This document shows, one piece after another, positions 1 through 9,088 of a DNA stretch of 50,983 nt (the first letter of the stretch is position 1; each line of letters starts with the position of its first letter). The DNA is from Candidatus Latescibacterota bacterium (GTDB lineage: Bacteria; JAAXHH01; JABIQT01): assembly GCA_018667995.1 (NCBI GenBank), contig JABIQT010000051.1, positions 1 to 50,983 on the forward strand, read 5' to 3'. Under the pieces are notes generated by a model. The model saw only the letters and a list, made by a program, of their open reading frames with translations. It did not search any database and was not told the DNA's origin. The position numbers and the translations under genes are program-made.

Positions 1-1
1 C

Positions 2-100
2 CGCATAGTCACAAACTTCAACGCGGATGCGGATAATATATCGACCCAAGAAATCATCGGCAGGCTGGTAGATGAGCTGGCAGCGGCAGAAGGCCCATAG
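2..100 (+). CDS. C-terminal end of a MoxR-type AAA+ ATPase (partial)
   Basis: The first 33 codons form an open frame ending in TAG at 98-100. The encoded tail contains RIVTNFNADADNIS and ends in DELAAAEGP. This resembles the C-terminal segment of MoxR AAA+ ATPases, where a conserved NF-A-A element follows the lid domain. The Walker motifs lie outside the window, so the call rests on the short tail and on gene order: the next gene, 6 bp downstream, is a DUF58 protein, and MoxR-DUF58 pairs are a standard arrangement. MoxR ATPases act as chaperone-like factors for VWA-domain partners. The gene is cut by the window edge. Confidence 0.55.
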   Translation, partial: RIVTNFNADADNISTQEIIGRLVDELAAAEGP

Positions 101-106
101 ACCTCC

Positions 107-1009
107 ATGTCAAACCCCGAGTACAGGAAGTTCCTCGACCCGAACACCATTTCCAAACTCTCACGCCTGGACCTGAAGGCGCGTCTCGTAGTAGAAGGCT
201 TTATCGCTGGTCTTCATCGCAGCCCCTATCATGGGTTCAGCGTTGAGTATGCCGAGCACCGGCAGTATATGCCCGGCGACCCGATCAAGCATATCGACTG
301 GAAGGTGTTTGCGAAGTCCGATCGGTTCTATATAAAGGAATACGAGGAAGAGACTAACCTGAAGTCCTACATTTTCCTCGACGTCAGCGCATCCATGGGA
401 TACGCATCAGACGGCATCAGCAAACTGGAGTACGGAAAATACCTCGCGGCGTCACTCTCCTATCTCATGTTGTCTCAGCAGGACTCCGTTGGCTTGGTGC
501 TCTACGATGAAAAAGTACGACAGTACATCCCTCCTCGGGCAGTGGGCAGCCAACTTCACACGATACTACAGCAGCTTCATAGAGCGGGCGCTGAAGCCGG
601 AACAAGCAGTCGCACAACTTTTCACACGCTAGCCGAACGCATCAAGCGCAGAGGATTGATTATCATCATCTCAGATCTTCTCGAGGAGGATCCCGATGAT
701 GTGATTTCAGGAATTCGGCATTTCAGGCACCGAAAGCATGAAGTCATCGTCTTCCGATTGCTGGACAAGGCGGAGAAGGACTTCTCGTTCAGCCGTCCCC
801 TTCGCTTCCGCGATCTGGAAACCGGTGAAGAGGTCTTTACCGATCCAAACCAGATTCGAGATCAATATATAGAACAACTGAAACTACAAAATGAGCGCTA
901 CGAAAAGGTCTGCCGTGAGAGCTATGCCGACTACCTGACACTCGACACGACCACCTCCTTCGATTATGCCCTCATGGCCTTTCTCGGTAAGCGCTCGCGG
1001 TTGGGCTGA
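107..1009 (+). CDS. DUF58 (VWA-like) domain protein
   Basis: A 300-residue soluble protein. The N-terminal part has the DUF58 hallmark around residues 40-70 (GxHRSPYHGFSVEYAEHRQY, then MPGD...IDWKVFAKSD). A von Willebrand A-like fold starts near residue 88 with LDVSASM, a MIDAS-type DxSxS metal site. There is no signal peptide or membrane segment. DUF58 proteins are usually encoded directly after a MoxR ATPase, as here with a 6-bp gap, and the pair is thought to assemble or activate a complex, often with membrane VWA proteins from the same operon. No such VWA or BatA/BatB gene follows: the next gene is lptD on the opposite strand, so the locus looks minimal. The family is clear; the substrate is unknown. 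Confidence 0.85.
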   Translation: MSNPEYRKFLDPNTISKLSRLDLKARLVVEGFIAGLHRSPYHGFSVEYAEHRQYMPGDPIKHIDWKVFAKSDRFYIKEYEEETNLKSYIFLDVSASMGYASDGISKLEYGKYLAASLSYLMLSQQDSVGLVLYDEKVRQYIPPRAVGSQLHTILQQLHRAGAEAGTSSRTTFHTLAERIKRRGLIIIISDLLEEDPDDVISGIRHFRHRKHEVIVFRLLDKAEKDFSFSRPLRFRDLETGEEVFTDPNQIRDQYIEQLKLQNERYEKVCRESYADYLTLDTTTSFDYALMAFLGKRSRLG

Positions 1010-1016
1010 CCAGTCA

Positions 1017-3485
1017 TCAACGCAATCTCTGCTGCTCCAGTTTTATCTCGGGGTGCGCAGCAATGTTCAGACGCACATATACCCCCCGGTTAAATCCGCT
1101 GGGTGTCCACCGGACAAACAGTTCCCAGCAATGCAGATTCCTGTGAAAATTGAAACTCTGAGATACTATTTCTCGACGGCGAACGTCGTAATTTATGGAG
1201 TGTTCCACCCTCCATTTCTTGGTAAAACGATTGGAAATACCTACCGCATCTGTGACCCTGTCCAGACTGAACCGATTTGATGCGCTCACAATGTGACTGG
1301 ATGTGAGGAACGACGAACCAGGGCTCGATCGGCTGACGGTATACCGGTGGGTCATCGCTACGGACCAAGGGCCCTTTATCCGATCGAAGTCCTCGTCATA
1401 TCGGTCTCCGTAGCCGGATGAGCTAAACCTGTCAGAAGTGTCTTCCCCGACATACCCAGCACTGCCCGTACCCGCCAGAGAGCCCCCCGATCCCGGCATC
1501 CGGCCCTCGCCACCTTGCCCCCGTAAGTTGATCGTCGTATTGACGCTGGCTCGCTCCAACCACGGAAATCGAAGAACACTGGTCACCGGTTCATAAAAAT
1601 CATGGGTCAACTGTGCATCGAAGTTGATCATGCGAGAGGGAATCCTGAACGATGATGACAGATCTCGCAAAGGCCTGGTTGCGGCCTTGAAATTGTACCC
1701 AGTGCTCAAATTCGAAAACAGAAAATCCGTTTTGCGCTCCTTCTCACCGTTCACTGTCTTAGCTTGAAAGACGTTACGCAGGCTGAATGACAGGGAGCGC
1801 GATACACTTCGCGGGCCTGCCTGCGAAAATGAAATCGACGGCCGCATCACATGGCGCACCGACTGCAACGCGCCGATGTTCGGGTTGAACAGGCCATACA
1901 CCGTCGTATTCGCCTGGAGGCCGACAGTGTAGGCGTTTGAGCGGTCGAAGTCGCTGAACTTTGTCGTCGTATCTGTGCTGGCACCGCCCGTTGACAGGAA
2001 GCTGGTGTCCGCAGCCGCATATCCCCATGTCTCGGAATAGCTCGCCTGGGGCTGGATTTTCAACCAACCACCCAGGTTCTGTTGTGAGGACATGTTGAAT
2101 TGATGAAATAGTGTCTGACGGTCGGTCGCGAGCGTCCTCGATGAATCGTAAGCGGCTAGATTCTGGTCGAGCAATGAAAATGAAGAGGAGGTATTCTGCC
2201 TCTGATCCTGCAAGCGTCCGGAGTAACCGAAGAGTACGGACTGCAGCCAAGAGGGAGCCGCAGGCACAGGTGCGCGACTCATGTCGGGCGCGCCTCCGGA
2301 TGTGCGCCTGCGCTGCGTACGGGCCGCCAGAGGCCTTGTCGGCAACCGAAAACTCAAGGTCGTATTCTGAGACGAAATCGTCTCGCGATCCGTTCGCTGA
2401 AAGGCCAGATCCAGACTTTTCTGGCCCCAGCGCTTTGTTACGGAAAGCTGGGATCTCAATGCCCTCTGCAATCGACCCGGATCTATTCCGCGAGTAGTAG
2501 CATTCACGAATGACAGGCTCTTGGCGATCTCTGTCTGCCCTGATACCTGCAGATCCGGCTGTAGCTGCTGAAAATGATTTGCCCGCAGATCCCAGCCGGT
2601 AGACTTTAGACCGTAGCTGGATCGATAAGAACCACTAACATCCCCCCGCAGACGACGCCCATCGGCATACCGTAGACGTGGTCGTAGCAGCACACCCTCT
2701 GAGCCGGAAAAATCTGCAGTGCCCTTGAAATCCCAGTATTCGCTTGCGGCCCAATAGTACCCCATATTTCTGACGTATGCCCCCTGCGTGGGGCCGCTAC
2801 CATAGGTGGGAACCGTAAATCCCGAATGGCGACCACGCTTGAGGGGCAGCACATAAAATGGGAGGTAGAACACCGGCATCCCATAGACGTAGGCTACCAC
2901 ATTCTTCACCAGTGCCTTGTCGTTAGGTATGATCTTCGTCTTAGCGCTCTTAAGGACATAGTGTTTGTGAAATGGATTGTCGCAGGTGGAATAGGATCCC
3001 AGGTCAATTCGTAGGGTACTTTCACCATCTACACGGATGCTCTCTCCCTCGAAGAATCCCTGATCATATGCTGTGCGTCCTCTGAATATGCGGCCGAGAC
3101 GGGACTGGATGTTGTACTGCATACTTTCCCCCACGAGCGTGCCCTGGGGATCTTCCAGAGTGGGAACCTGGGTCTCATCGGAGTTGGAGTCTGGCAGATC
3201 CTGCGCAAAAAGCATGTCGGTGCTGGTATTGAAAAGTATGCGGCCAGCCTTAAGTGTAACCTCCCCGTAATTGACCACTGCGTTGCCGGACAAGGTTAAT
3301 ACGCTATCCGCTGTATTGTAGAAGACAGAATCGGCAGAATAGCCAATCTGTACGGAATCCGTCTGTGTCGCAAGGGAGGTCGCAGTAGGTCTCACACTCG
3401 TGCTGTCCGTCTGCGCTACGACTACCGTACACAGGACGCCGACCAGTGTGAATGCGGAAAACAGGAGAATGAGTGGTCGAACCAT
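1017..3485 (-). CDS. lptD: LptD/OstA-like LPS assembly outer-membrane protein
   Basis: About 822 residues from the ATG at 3485. That start is preferred because it puts a signal peptide (MVRPLILLFSAFTLVGVL, then VVAQ) at the very N-terminus; an in-frame start at 3539 would add 18 residues. Residues of about 45-110 match the OstA/LptA-like jellyroll (ADSVFYNTADSVLTLSGNA, LKAGRILFNT). The middle contains the LptD hallmark of a membrane-proximal strand, MPVFYLPFYVLPLKRGRHSG followed by VPTYG. The remainder is rich in alternating beta-strand segments ending in an aromatic-rich C-terminus, as expected for a large outer-membrane barrel. LptD places LPS in the outer leaflet with the plug lipoprotein LptE, which is not visible here. 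The gene is convergent with the DUF58 gene and lies downstream of the ABC ATPase on the same strand. Confidence 0.85.
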   Translation of the reverse strand: MVRPLILLFSAFTLVGVLCTVVVAQTDSTSVRPTATSLATQTDSVQIGYSADSVFYNTADSVLTLSGNAVVNYGEVTLKAGRILFNTSTDMLFAQDLPDSNSDETQVPTLEDPQGTLVGESMQYNIQSRLGRIFRGRTAYDQGFFEGESIRVDGESTLRIDLGSYSTCDNPFHKHYVLKSAKTKIIPNDKALVKNVVAYVYGMPVFYLPFYVLPLKRGRHSGFTVPTYGSGPTQGAYVRNMGYYWAASEYWDFKGTADFSGSEGVLLRPRLRYADGRRLRGDVSGSYRSSYGLKSTGWDLRANHFQQLQPDLQVSGQTEIAKSLSFVNATTRGIDPGRLQRALRSQLSVTKRWGQKSLDLAFQRTDRETISSQNTTLSFRLPTRPLAARTQRRRTSGGAPDMSRAPVPAAPSWLQSVLFGYSGRLQDQRQNTSSSFSLLDQNLAAYDSSRTLATDRQTLFHQFNMSSQQNLGGWLKIQPQASYSETWGYAAADTSFLSTGGASTDTTTKFSDFDRSNAYTVGLQANTTVYGLFNPNIGALQSVRHVMRPSISFSQAGPRSVSRSLSFSLRNVFQAKTVNGEKERKTDFLFSNLSTGYNFKAATRPLRDLSSSFRIPSRMINFDAQLTHDFYEPVTSVLRFPWLERASVNTTINLRGQGGEGRMPGSGGSLAGTGSAGYVGEDTSDRFSSSGYGDRYDEDFDRIKGPWSVAMTHRYTVSRSSPGSSFLTSSHIVSASNRFSLDRVTDAVGISNRFTKKWRVEHSINYDVRRREIVSQSFNFHRNLHCWELFVRWTPSGFNRGVYVRLNIAAHPEIKLEQQRLR

Positions 3486-3586
3486 ATAGAAACGCGGCAG
3501 GAAGGGAGACAAAACGTTGCAAAGGGGAAAGGCTGACACCGGAGGCTCCCACTGCTGAGGCGAAGCCGCCGAATTTTCTTTATGCT

Positions 3587-4690
3587 TCAGATGATGGCTT
3601 CTTCCGTGTCTTTGGCGAAGAAATGAACCTTGTCCACATTCACGACGAGCGGCATTTCTTCACCCAGGGTCGGCTCTACGTGCGCGTCAACCTTGGCGAT
3701 GAAAGTATGGGTTCCAGTGGTAAGATACAGAAAGGTCTCACTGCCCATGGGTTCTATCACTTCGACGCGCGCCATAATATCGCGGGGGTTCTCCCAGGAT
3801 TTACCGGAATTTATGGACACGATGTCTTCCGGACGAATACCGCAGACGACCTCTTTGTCCTTGTACGGGCTCATAGCTTCGGTCATCTGATCAGGTAGTG
3901 AAATACGGACATGGCCTTCGTCGAAAACCAGAGTATCCTCATCTGACACTATTCTTCCTTCAAGAAAATTCATTCCGGGGCTACCGATAAACCCAGCCAC
4001 AAATCTGTTCGCAGGATTCTCGTACAGATGAATCGGATCGGCTACCTGCTGAATTCTGCCATCCTTCATTACCGCAATTCGGTCGCCCATCGTCATCGCT
4101 TCAACCTGATCATGGGTCACGTAGATCATGGTAGCATCTAGCTTGTTATGGAGCTTACTGATCTCCGTTCTCATTTGAACCCGCAACTTGGCATCCAGAT
4201 TGGACAGCGGCTCATCAAAGAGAAAGACTTTCGGTTTGCGGACGATGGCACGGCCGACGGCCACCCGTTGACGTTCACCGCCGGACAGAGCTTTTGGTTT
4301 ACGGCTAAGCAGATGGCTGATACCCAGGATGTGACCAGCTTCCTGAACACGTTCCTCAATCTCGCTTTTGGGGTACTTGCGCAACTTCAGACCGAAAGCC
4401 ATGTTCTCATAGACTGTCATGTGAGGATAGAGTGCGTAATTCTGGAACACCATGGCTATGTCTCTATCCTTTGGCGGCACGTCATTTACAAGACGGCCAT
4501 CGATGTGGATCTCTCCGCTCGTTACTTCTTCGAGCCCCGCTACCATTCGCAGCGTAGTCGATTTGCCACACCCTGACGGGCCAACAAGCACCACAAATTC
4601 CTGATCCTTGATTTCGAGATTAACGTTCCGCACAGCAGGCACGTTTTTATCGAACACCTTTTCCAGATCTTTAAGGACAACGTCTGCCAT
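3587..4690 (-). CDS. Carbohydrate-type ABC transporter ATPase (UgpC/MsmK/MalK family)
   Basis: 367 residues, the normal length for this family. Visible motifs are Walker A GPSGCGKST near residue 37, Q-loop FQNYALYPHMTV, signature LSGGERQRVAVGRA, Walker B VFLFDEPLSNLDAK and switch His YVTHDQVEAMTMGDRI. A C-terminal TOBE/MalK-like regulatory region of about 130 residues includes CGIRPEDI. Family members energise importers of sugars, polyols or glycerol-3-phosphate at the inner membrane. No binding protein or permease gene is adjacent; the neighbours are lptD and a nuclease/phospholipase-like gene. This may therefore be a shared ATPase that serves several dispersed importers, as MsmK does in other bacteria. 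The substrate cannot be deduced. Confidence 0.9.
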   Translation of the reverse strand: MADVVLKDLEKVFDKNVPAVRNVNLEIKDQEFVVLVGPSGCGKSTTLRMVAGLEEVTSGEIHIDGRLVNDVPPKDRDIAMVFQNYALYPHMTVYENMAFGLKLRKYPKSEIEERVQEAGHILGISHLLSRKPKALSGGERQRVAVGRAIVRKPKVFLFDEPLSNLDAKLRVQMRTEISKLHNKLDATMIYVTHDQVEAMTMGDRIAVMKDGRIQQVADPIHLYENPANRFVAGFIGSPGMNFLEGRIVSDEDTLVFDEGHVRISLPDQMTEAMSPYKDKEVVCGIRPEDIVSINSGKSWENPRDIMARVEVIEPMGSETFLYLTTGTHTFIAKVDAHVEPTLGEEMPLVVNVDKVHFFAKDTEEAII

Positions 4691-4772
4691 ATTTCAGTTC
4701 CTTCAAGTTCATCGAGTTGAGCCGACCCGACGAGCGGGACTCGGCCTTGTTGCGAGTCTGGTTGGATCAGGC

Positions 4773-5648
4773 TTAACGATCGGGAAGGTCTAAATCCTTA
4801 GAACCTACCCAGGCGGTGTACCACAGACTTGCCAGGAAAGAACTTCCATGAGCCAGTCGGCGACGGCCAAATTCGAGGGTTTGCGAATCAGGATTCTTCA
4901 GTTGGCCCGCGGCCTCCAAGTTATAAACCCTGTCAATTTCAGCAAACGAAGTCGTAAATGCCTGACGGATAGCGTGGCGAAGATCTTCGTACCGTTCCGG
5001 GGCCGGCACAAAGGGAGCGCTGTCCTGTTGCTCAATGTGATCCCGTACGAATTCACCTTCGAACAAGGAATGAATGCCTTTGGCGGATTTTACAGATCCT
5101 TTCGAGTCCACACGACCGTCATAGTGAATGGTCAGATGGAGCGGCTGGGCTGTGTCCCCCGCATAGTGACCCATTGTGCCTGCGTAAAAGAGCACCTCTT
5201 GCTGTATCGATGTATTCGAAGGGTCTTTGCGATGCTGAGCAAAAGCTCCTCGCAGCTTCTGAAAATCTTCAAGAATTCTATAGGGCAGCATGCCAACGCG
5301 CGCCGGGTCCATAGTCTTATTGATCTTGCGCATCGCTACATACCTGTCTCTTTGAAACTCAAACTCGGACGGCGAGGGTGCCAGGTATTCAACATCCAGA
5401 TAATGGTCAGGACTTTCGGATCTTCGCAGCTCTGTTCCAAATTCCTTCCACATGTCCGGTTGGACGCTCAGTCTTACCAGTGTCGCGGCGTTTCCACGGA
5501 AGAATTCGGGCATTTCCTGCGGCAAGACAGCGGCAGCATTGGCCGCGATAATGCGGTGGCCCTTTTCCCACCACGCATTTGCCACGGTGAATTGGGTCAG
5601 GACCATGAATGCCGTGACCAACCATATGCTCAAGTAGATACGTCTCAT
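4773..5648 (-). CDS. Exported S1/P1 nuclease / zinc phospholipase C-like hydrolase
   Basis: 291 residues with a Sec signal peptide of about 25 residues that ends in VANA. The predicted mature protein therefore begins with WWEKGHRII; the N-terminal Trp and following His are zinc ligands in this family. Other trinuclear zinc-site elements are visible: DHYLDVEYL, GHYAGDTAQPLH (His, Asp and His ligands) and GIHSLFEGEFV. In the last motif the acidic ligand after His is Glu, as in zinc phospholipases C, rather than the Asp typical of fungal S1/P1 nucleases. The substrate could thus be nucleic acid 3'-phosphodiesters or phospholipids. It probably acts in the periplasm or outside the cell in phosphate scavenging. 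It lies 82 bp upstream of the ABC ATPase on the same strand. Confidence 0.85.
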   Translation of the reverse strand: MRRIYLSIWLVTAFMVLTQFTVANAWWEKGHRIIAANAAAVLPQEMPEFFRGNAATLVRLSVQPDMWKEFGTELRRSESPDHYLDVEYLAPSPSEFEFQRDRYVAMRKINKTMDPARVGMLPYRILEDFQKLRGAFAQHRKDPSNTSIQQEVLFYAGTMGHYAGDTAQPLHLTIHYDGRVDSKGSVKSAKGIHSLFEGEFVRDHIEQQDSAPFVPAPERYEDLRHAIRQAFTTSFAEIDRVYNLEAAGQLKNPDSQTLEFGRRRLAHGSSFLASLWYTAWVGSKDLDLPDR

Positions 5649-5783
5649 TTTATCCTTCAGATGGGCTGTCTCGGAAGATCAACTATTGTGTGGATCCAAC
5701 TCGGGTTTGTCAATACAAACGTGCTGTATGGGGTCCCGTTCCCGTTTCGGCCAAACCGAGATATGCCCCCATGGTAACGAAAC

Positions 5784-6908
5784 CTATTCTGCACTGTACC
5801 ACAGATGCCCGTCGCGCACCGTATGTCTGCATACCAGCCGTTGGGGATATCGCCGCACATCGCCGTGACTGTCGCAAAACTCGAATGAGCCTGATTGCCT
5901 CTCAAACACGGCCACGTCAGCGACGGAACCCGGCCGCAACGTGCCGAGATCGTCACGTCCTATCACGCGAGCTGGGATAGAAGTGGTGCTGGCGATGACA
6001 TCCGAAATTGGCATTCCCAAGTTGAGCATTTTAGACATAGTGGTTGGAAGATCAAAGACAGGACCATCCACATTGGAGGTGTAAATGTCCGTACTGATCA
6101 CATCGGGAAAGAACCCATGCTCAAACGCTGCTTGGGCCACATCAAACTTAAAGCTACCGGCGCCATGACCGACGTCCATGATAACGCCACGCTTGTGCCC
6201 TTCTATGACATCCGTCCATACGGCGCTGTGGTCATCCAGAATACCATGCGCATAACCGTGGTAGGCATGGGTTATTATGTCACCCGGCCTGAGTAAATCG
6301 AGCACATCAGAAAGCGGACCTGGCGTATTGCCCACATGCACCATTACAGGCACAGCCAATTGCTCGGCAGCCTCCACGGCCAACCTAGTCGGATCCAGCC
6401 CATTGCTTCCGACAAGATGATTCCCCTGCCGCACCTTGATCCCCACCATGAGGTCGCCGTTCTCTGCTACCGAGACTACCGTGCGGTCTATATTAACAAA
6501 TTTCAGGCTTTCCAGCTCTGGCGTACCTGCCGTTGGGATCCCCAGGGAGGATATATTCGAGAATCCCAACACCCGTACATTTGACGGACCTGCTATCTGA
6601 CTGCGAAACGATCCCATGCTGGGCCAACTGGAACTCCCGGCATCGACGATAGTCGTAATGCCGCTTTGGGGACAGATCTCGTCCGGTACGAGGCCGATGT
6701 CTGTGAATCCCCAGCAAATATGTGTATGCATGTCAATCAACCCTGGCGTAACAAGGTGTCCGGTCACGTCGATGACCTCGGCTCCGAGCTCCGATATTCC
6801 AGGTCCGATTGATGCAATTCTGTTTTCACGGATAAGAACATCCGCCACTGCATTGAGGCCCACCGCGGGATCCATCACGTTCCCGCCCTTCAGAATTAAA
6901 GCACCCAC
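5784..6908 (-). CDS. Amidohydrolase/deacetylase-family metallohydrolase
   Basis: About 374 residues from a GTG at 6908, chosen because GGGAG lies 7 nt upstream and the protein then begins directly with the canonical first strand (ALILKGGNVMDP). A TTG at 6935 would add nine residues. The TIM-barrel amidohydrolase metal ligands can be followed: HTHICWG (HxH), a candidate carboxylated Lys in VGIKVRQG, VMVHVGNTPG, DIITHAYHGY and a late Asp in the segment VISTDIYTS. N- and C-terminal beta-sandwich pieces (RENRIASIGPG; LRPGSVADVAVFE) are present. This resembles the dihydroorotase-like amidohydrolase/deacetylase group. The substrate is probably an N-acyl or cyclic amide compound but cannot be specified. 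There is no signal peptide. Confidence 0.85.
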   Translation of the reverse strand: MGALILKGGNVMDPAVGLNAVADVLIRENRIASIGPGISELGAEVIDVTGHLVTPGLIDMHTHICWGFTDIGLVPDEICPQSGITTIVDAGSSSWPSMGSFRSQIAGPSNVRVLGFSNISSLGIPTAGTPELESLKFVNIDRTVVSVAENGDLMVGIKVRQGNHLVGSNGLDPTRLAVEAAEQLAVPVMVHVGNTPGPLSDVLDLLRPGDIITHAYHGYAHGILDDHSAVWTDVIEGHKRGVIMDVGHGAGSFKFDVAQAAFEHGFFPDVISTDIYTSNVDGPVFDLPTTMSKMLNLGMPISDVIASTTSIPARVIGRDDLGTLRPGSVADVAVFERQSGSFEFCDSHGDVRRYPQRLVCRHTVRDGHLWYSAE

Positions 6909-6988
6909 AAACTCACTCCCGAACGAGGCACACAAGCATGAGAAGTCGCCTCGAGACGCTCTGTAGCGCGGGCCACCTTGCGCCGAGT

Positions 6989-7840
6989 CTAGTTGCCCTG
7001 GGAAGCGTCTTTGGCTTCTCTTCTCTTAATAGCCGGTAGCCGGCTTTTGATTCTTTGGAAACGCTTGGAATCTTTCTTCAGACTGTCTTTTACTTCTAGA
7101 CGGGAAATTAATCGTCGCGCATTATCAACGCGTTCCTGGGGATTAGGGTGTGTGGAGAACAACGCCTGAAACCCGCTGGGCGGTGCACCGTGTAATGCCA
7201 CCAATTTCTCGAAAAAAGTGGCCATGCCCACGGGATCGATTCCTGCATCGTACATCTCTTGCACGGCAAATGTGTCGGCCTCGCGTTCTGCCTCACGGCC
7301 ATATTTAAGTAGTCCGAGAGTGCCACCAATGCCTGCAAACTGGGCCGCGATCTGCCGCGTCATACCAGGATCGCCTCCGCCTAGCAGCATAGCAGTAATA
7401 AACTGGAGTCCGTACTGTTTGCTGATCTGTTTGGAGCCATGCCGCCCCACGATGTGCCCCACTTCATGTCCCATGACACCCGCGAGCTCTGATTCGTTCT
7501 CAGCATGAGAGATTAACCCCCTGTTGACATAGAGATACCCTCCCGGCACTGCGAATGCGTTCACATCGTCAGTATCCACTACTTTGATCTGATAGGTGAG
7601 ATTCGGTCGCTTGGAGACGGCCGCCAATCGCTGTCCAAGATCGTCGATGTATCGAACCACTTCCGGATCATCATAGAGCTTCAGTTCCTGTTCTATCTCC
7701 TTTGAGAACTGCTGGCCCATTGCCTGTTCCTGACCATCCGAAACAAGATTGAAATTCTGAAGCGTCTTTCCACAGCCACCTTGCGATACCATGACCGCTA
7801 CCAAAAGTATCAGACTACCTTTTCTTCCACTAGCTAACAT
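6989..7840 (-). CDS. M48-family zinc metallopeptidase, exported
   Basis: About 283 residues from the ATG at 7840, chosen because GGAGG stands 6 nt upstream; a GTG at 7858 would add six residues. The N-terminus has a signal sequence (SLILLVAVMVSQ) followed by GGCGK. The Cys could be lipidated, but the -3 residue is Gln, so the lipobox is poor. The catalytic motif GHEVGHIVGRHG (HExxH) sits mid-protein, with the third zinc ligand Glu in AEREADTFAVQEM, diagnostic of M48 peptidases such as BepA/LoiP. These act in the periplasm on misfolded outer-membrane proteins, consistent with the nearby lptD. The C-terminal 40 residues are very basic. The gene is divergent from the kinase-like gene at 8019. 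Confidence 0.87.
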   Translation of the reverse strand: MLASGRKGSLILLVAVMVSQGGCGKTLQNFNLVSDGQEQAMGQQFSKEIEQELKLYDDPEVVRYIDDLGQRLAAVSKRPNLTYQIKVVDTDDVNAFAVPGGYLYVNRGLISHAENESELAGVMGHEVGHIVGRHGSKQISKQYGLQFITAMLLGGGDPGMTRQIAAQFAGIGGTLGLLKYGREAEREADTFAVQEMYDAGIDPVGMATFFEKLVALHGAPPSGFQALFSTHPNPQERVDNARRLISRLEVKDSLKKDSKRFQRIKSRLPAIKRREAKDASQGN

Positions 7841-8018
7841 CATCAGCCTCCATTGCACGACTCGACGAACCAGAGACGGTGTATTTTCGTCATCTTCCGT
7901 TTGACCTATGAGCTCTTTTCCTGTTCCAACCGCAAATATACAGCACCCAGCCGACCAGACAAAACAGAATATGCCAGTGATCGTCAGTTGGTGCTCGCGG
8001 ACTTGAAAGACTCTCCTG

Positions 8019-8918
8019 ATGGCCGAACAAGCGCTTTTATACGCCCGTCACTTGGCGACCACTATGCCTTTCGTGCCAGGGAGTGATGGCACGCTACCGA
8101 TATCTGTACTCGGGCACGGATATAGCAACCTGCTTTACACCGTCTGCAACGACGTTGTCGATTTGGTATTTAGAGTCTACCCTCTGGCGCACCAGGACCG
8201 GGTGCTACGGGAGCAAGCTGCACTGTCGCTGTTAGCCTCAGTTGACGCCGTCCCAGAACTCGCGTGGGGAGAACCCAATGCCCGGTTTATTGAGCGGTCC
8301 GTTCTGATTTGCTACAAGGTACCCGACTTCTCCTTTGATGCTGACGAGATACTCCCTGCACACCTGGACTGCCTCGCAGATTTCTCGGCCACCATACACG
8401 GACCAGAAGTCCCTGGCTCCGGACCGATAGCTGAACCAGTGGGTCCAAGCGCTCCCAGAATGTGTCTCGAGTTAATAGACCGCGAACTTTTGAGCCCGAA
8501 AGGATCGCTCGAACGACTGAGCCCTCTCGTTCGCGAAACACTGACCTACCTTCAGGAGTTTCCAAGGTGTCTCAATCTGCTCGATCTAAAACCACATCTC
8601 TGGAAAGAATCGCCGGGACGACTTTACCAGGCGGATGGCCAACTGGCAAATGTGGTCAAGGGATCTCGTGGAATGCGCTACCTGGTCGACTGGGAACATG
8701 CCGGACCGATGGATCCCGCATATGAAATCGCCAGCTTCTTTCAACGCCCTTATTCTCTACAACTGTCACGGAAACAGCGAGATAACTGCATATCAAAAAA
8801 TGCAGATCGACGAGACATATCTGCCGACCGAGACAGAAAAGCCAAGTATCTGACAGTATTACCGGTCCAGTGGATTACCCGGCTAACATCGCTGCTCGCC
8901 GAGGATCTGCGCCGGTAG
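8019..8918 (+). CDS. Aminoglycoside-phosphotransferase-fold protein with altered catalytic loop
   Basis: 299 residues. The N-lobe has HGYSNLLYTV, the nucleotide-loop analogue of the APH family's GGxxN, and VDLVFRVYP. The C-lobe carries the metal-binding segment YLVDWEHAGPMDPAYEIA, typical of APH/choline-kinase-like proteins. The Brenner motif, normally HGDxxxxN, reads QADGQLAN here: the catalytic Asp and the Asn remain, but His is Gln and Gly is Ala. The tail LTVLPVQWITRLTSLLAEDL matches the usual helical end of the fold, so the frame appears intact to the stop. It could be an active kinase with relaxed motifs or a decayed enzyme. The substrate is unknown. It is a solitary gene between divergent and convergent neighbours. 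Confidence 0.7.
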   Translation: MAEQALLYARHLATTMPFVPGSDGTLPISVLGHGYSNLLYTVCNDVVDLVFRVYPLAHQDRVLREQAALSLLASVDAVPELAWGEPNARFIERSVLICYKVPDFSFDADEILPAHLDCLADFSATIHGPEVPGSGPIAEPVGPSAPRMCLELIDRELLSPKGSLERLSPLVRETLTYLQEFPRCLNLLDLKPHLWKESPGRLYQADGQLANVVKGSRGMRYLVDWEHAGPMDPAYEIASFFQRPYSLQLSRKQRDNCISKNADRRDISADRDRKAKYLTVLPVQWITRLTSLLAEDLRR

Positions 8919-9088
8919 CTGGCTCTCGCACGGGATGCACTGGATCGTAGATAGATTGCTCAACTGATGCCGACCAAGGTACTGATGCCGAGGAAGCACT
9001 GACTTATCTGGCAACTACCGGCAGAGCCGACGGCATATCGCAATAGGGTATGAGAACGGCCGTTCGTGGAGGAACTTCTACAGCGTCT

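Noticed and set aside
4848-5777. A 309-codon open frame on the plus strand opposite the S1/P1-like gene
   Set aside because: Its product has no recognisable family, no ribosome site and a composition typical of antisense reading; the minus-strand gene has full zinc motifs and a signal peptide.
8730-8920. Suspected frameshift in the last third of the APH-like gene
   Set aside because: The +1 frame looked protein-like for a short stretch, but the original frame keeps the family's usual helical tail (LTVLPVQWITRLTSLLAEDL), so the gene appears intact.
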